Under the pieces are notes generated by a model. The model searched no databases. It worked only from the letters and a program-made list of their open reading frames with translations, and had not been told where the DNA came from. Made by a program: the position numbers and the translations under genes. Shown here in pieces: positions 17,032-17,233 of a stretch of DNA of 17,233 nucleotides (the stretch's first letter is position 1; each line of letters starts with the position of its first letter). Source of the stretch: Acanthamoeba sp. SK_2022b (Eukaryota > Discosea > Longamoebia > Acanthamoebidae); assembly GCA_027943245.1 (NCBI GenBank), contig JANDJZ010001185.1, positions 1-17,233 on the forward strand, read 5' to 3'.

Positions 17032-17233
17032 GGGGGAGAGAGTCTCGCTCTACCGGGCGATGTTGATGGCCAGCTTGGGCAGCACTTGGGTGAGCACGAA
17101 TCGAAGCAGGATGCTCACGTGGCCCGGTGTACGCAGGTAGGACCACAGGTTGCGAACGCTGCAGCCCACCATGCGCGCCAACTCGCGAGACCTGCCCAGC
17201 CCACGCCGCTTCTTTCCCGCGCTCCTCCTCCTC
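16398..17233 (-). CDS. TMEM135-like membrane protein, C-terminal four exons, running off the right edge
   Basis: Multi-pass membrane protein of the TMEM135 family, linked in animals to peroxisomes, mitochondria and lipid handling. Minus-strand exons: beyond 17233 to 17054, 16911-16796, 16727-16612 and 16532-16398; phases all join and introns are GT-AG. The visible part has a basic stretch, SRELARMVGCSVRNLW, hydrophobic helices around VLTQVLPKLAINIA and SSLFLGLYCASGWFGACIA, then the family-like ARRRELALYCLPKAMES. After that come NGEVLLFSVSSALTLFCY and a C-terminus ending HLMNWLWA. The pattern of a glycine-rich helix pair followed by RRxELALYxLxxAxE is typical of TMEM135 C-termini in fungi and animals. 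The N-terminal half lies outside the window. The first visible exon may start at an acceptor near 17193 instead of continuing to the edge. Confidence 0.65.
16962..17030. repeat. (GT)33 microsatellite in a TMEM135-like gene intron
   Basis: About 33 GT units, (CA)n on the gene strand, in the intron 16912-17053. Confidence 0.95.

Noticed and set aside
1..17233. tRNA, rRNA or snRNA genes
   Set aside because: I saw no clover-leaf, conserved rRNA or snRNA core sequence by eye. A covariance-model search would be needed to exclude them fully.

Overview
The window is nuclear DNA from a eukaryote, probably a protist. Every recognisable gene is split by short GT-AG introns of roughly 70 to 200 bp. Coding parts are GC- and CpG-rich, many introns are AT-rich or hold long (CA)n, (GA)n, (CAA)n or (TATAAA)n tracts, and no bacterial operon signals are visible. 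A free-living amoeba or similar unicellular eukaryote would fit, but I cannot name the species.

Layout, left to right. (1) The 5' end of an unknown minus-strand gene (1-122) lies head to head with a nine-exon Rab7-like GTPase gene (308-1862, plus). (2) 1863 to about 7100 is accessory DNA. It holds an orphan piece of an actin-related protein gene (2343-2645), one copy of a dispersed repeat (about 2770-3325), a CpG-poor stretch with (TA)n tracts, a decayed DIRS-like retrotransposon (about 4440-6700) and a possible orphan first two exons of a host gene (6726-6877). (3) A minus-strand gene cluster follows: TRM5, the tRNA m1G37 methyltransferase (9892 to 7161, 11 exons, 472 aa); an MMTAG2-family protein (11425 to 10111, 5 exons, 314 aa); and an HDDC2/YfbR-type HD-domain nucleotidase (13802 to 12392, modelled with 8 exons, 213 aa). 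(4) Between and beyond these genes are rearranged partial copies of their neighbours: an MMTAG2 3'-end fragment in fold-back arrangement (about 12115-12370) and a deleted genomic copy of TRM5 (about 13863-14400). After these come a second copy of the dispersed repeat (about 14584-15058) and CpG-poor unrecognised DNA to about 16210. (5) The right edge holds the last four exons of a TMEM135-like membrane protein gene (minus, 16398 to beyond 17233).

The genes are housekeeping genes with no evident shared pathway: vesicle traffic (Rab7), tRNA modification (TRM5), nuclear RNA-linked (MMTAG2), nucleotide metabolism (HDDC2) and lipid/peroxisome-linked membrane protein (TMEM135). The most striking points are a predicted 3-nt microexon that restores the catalytic Glu codon of the HD-domain enzyme, a 16-nt microexon encoding the catalytic DTAGQ of the Rab, and a pattern of host gene fragments lying just upstream of copies of one dispersed repeat, which suggests gene-fragment capture by a mobile element. 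All exon models are my own manual reconstructions from reading frame, splice signals and remembered family motifs; no alignment program was run.
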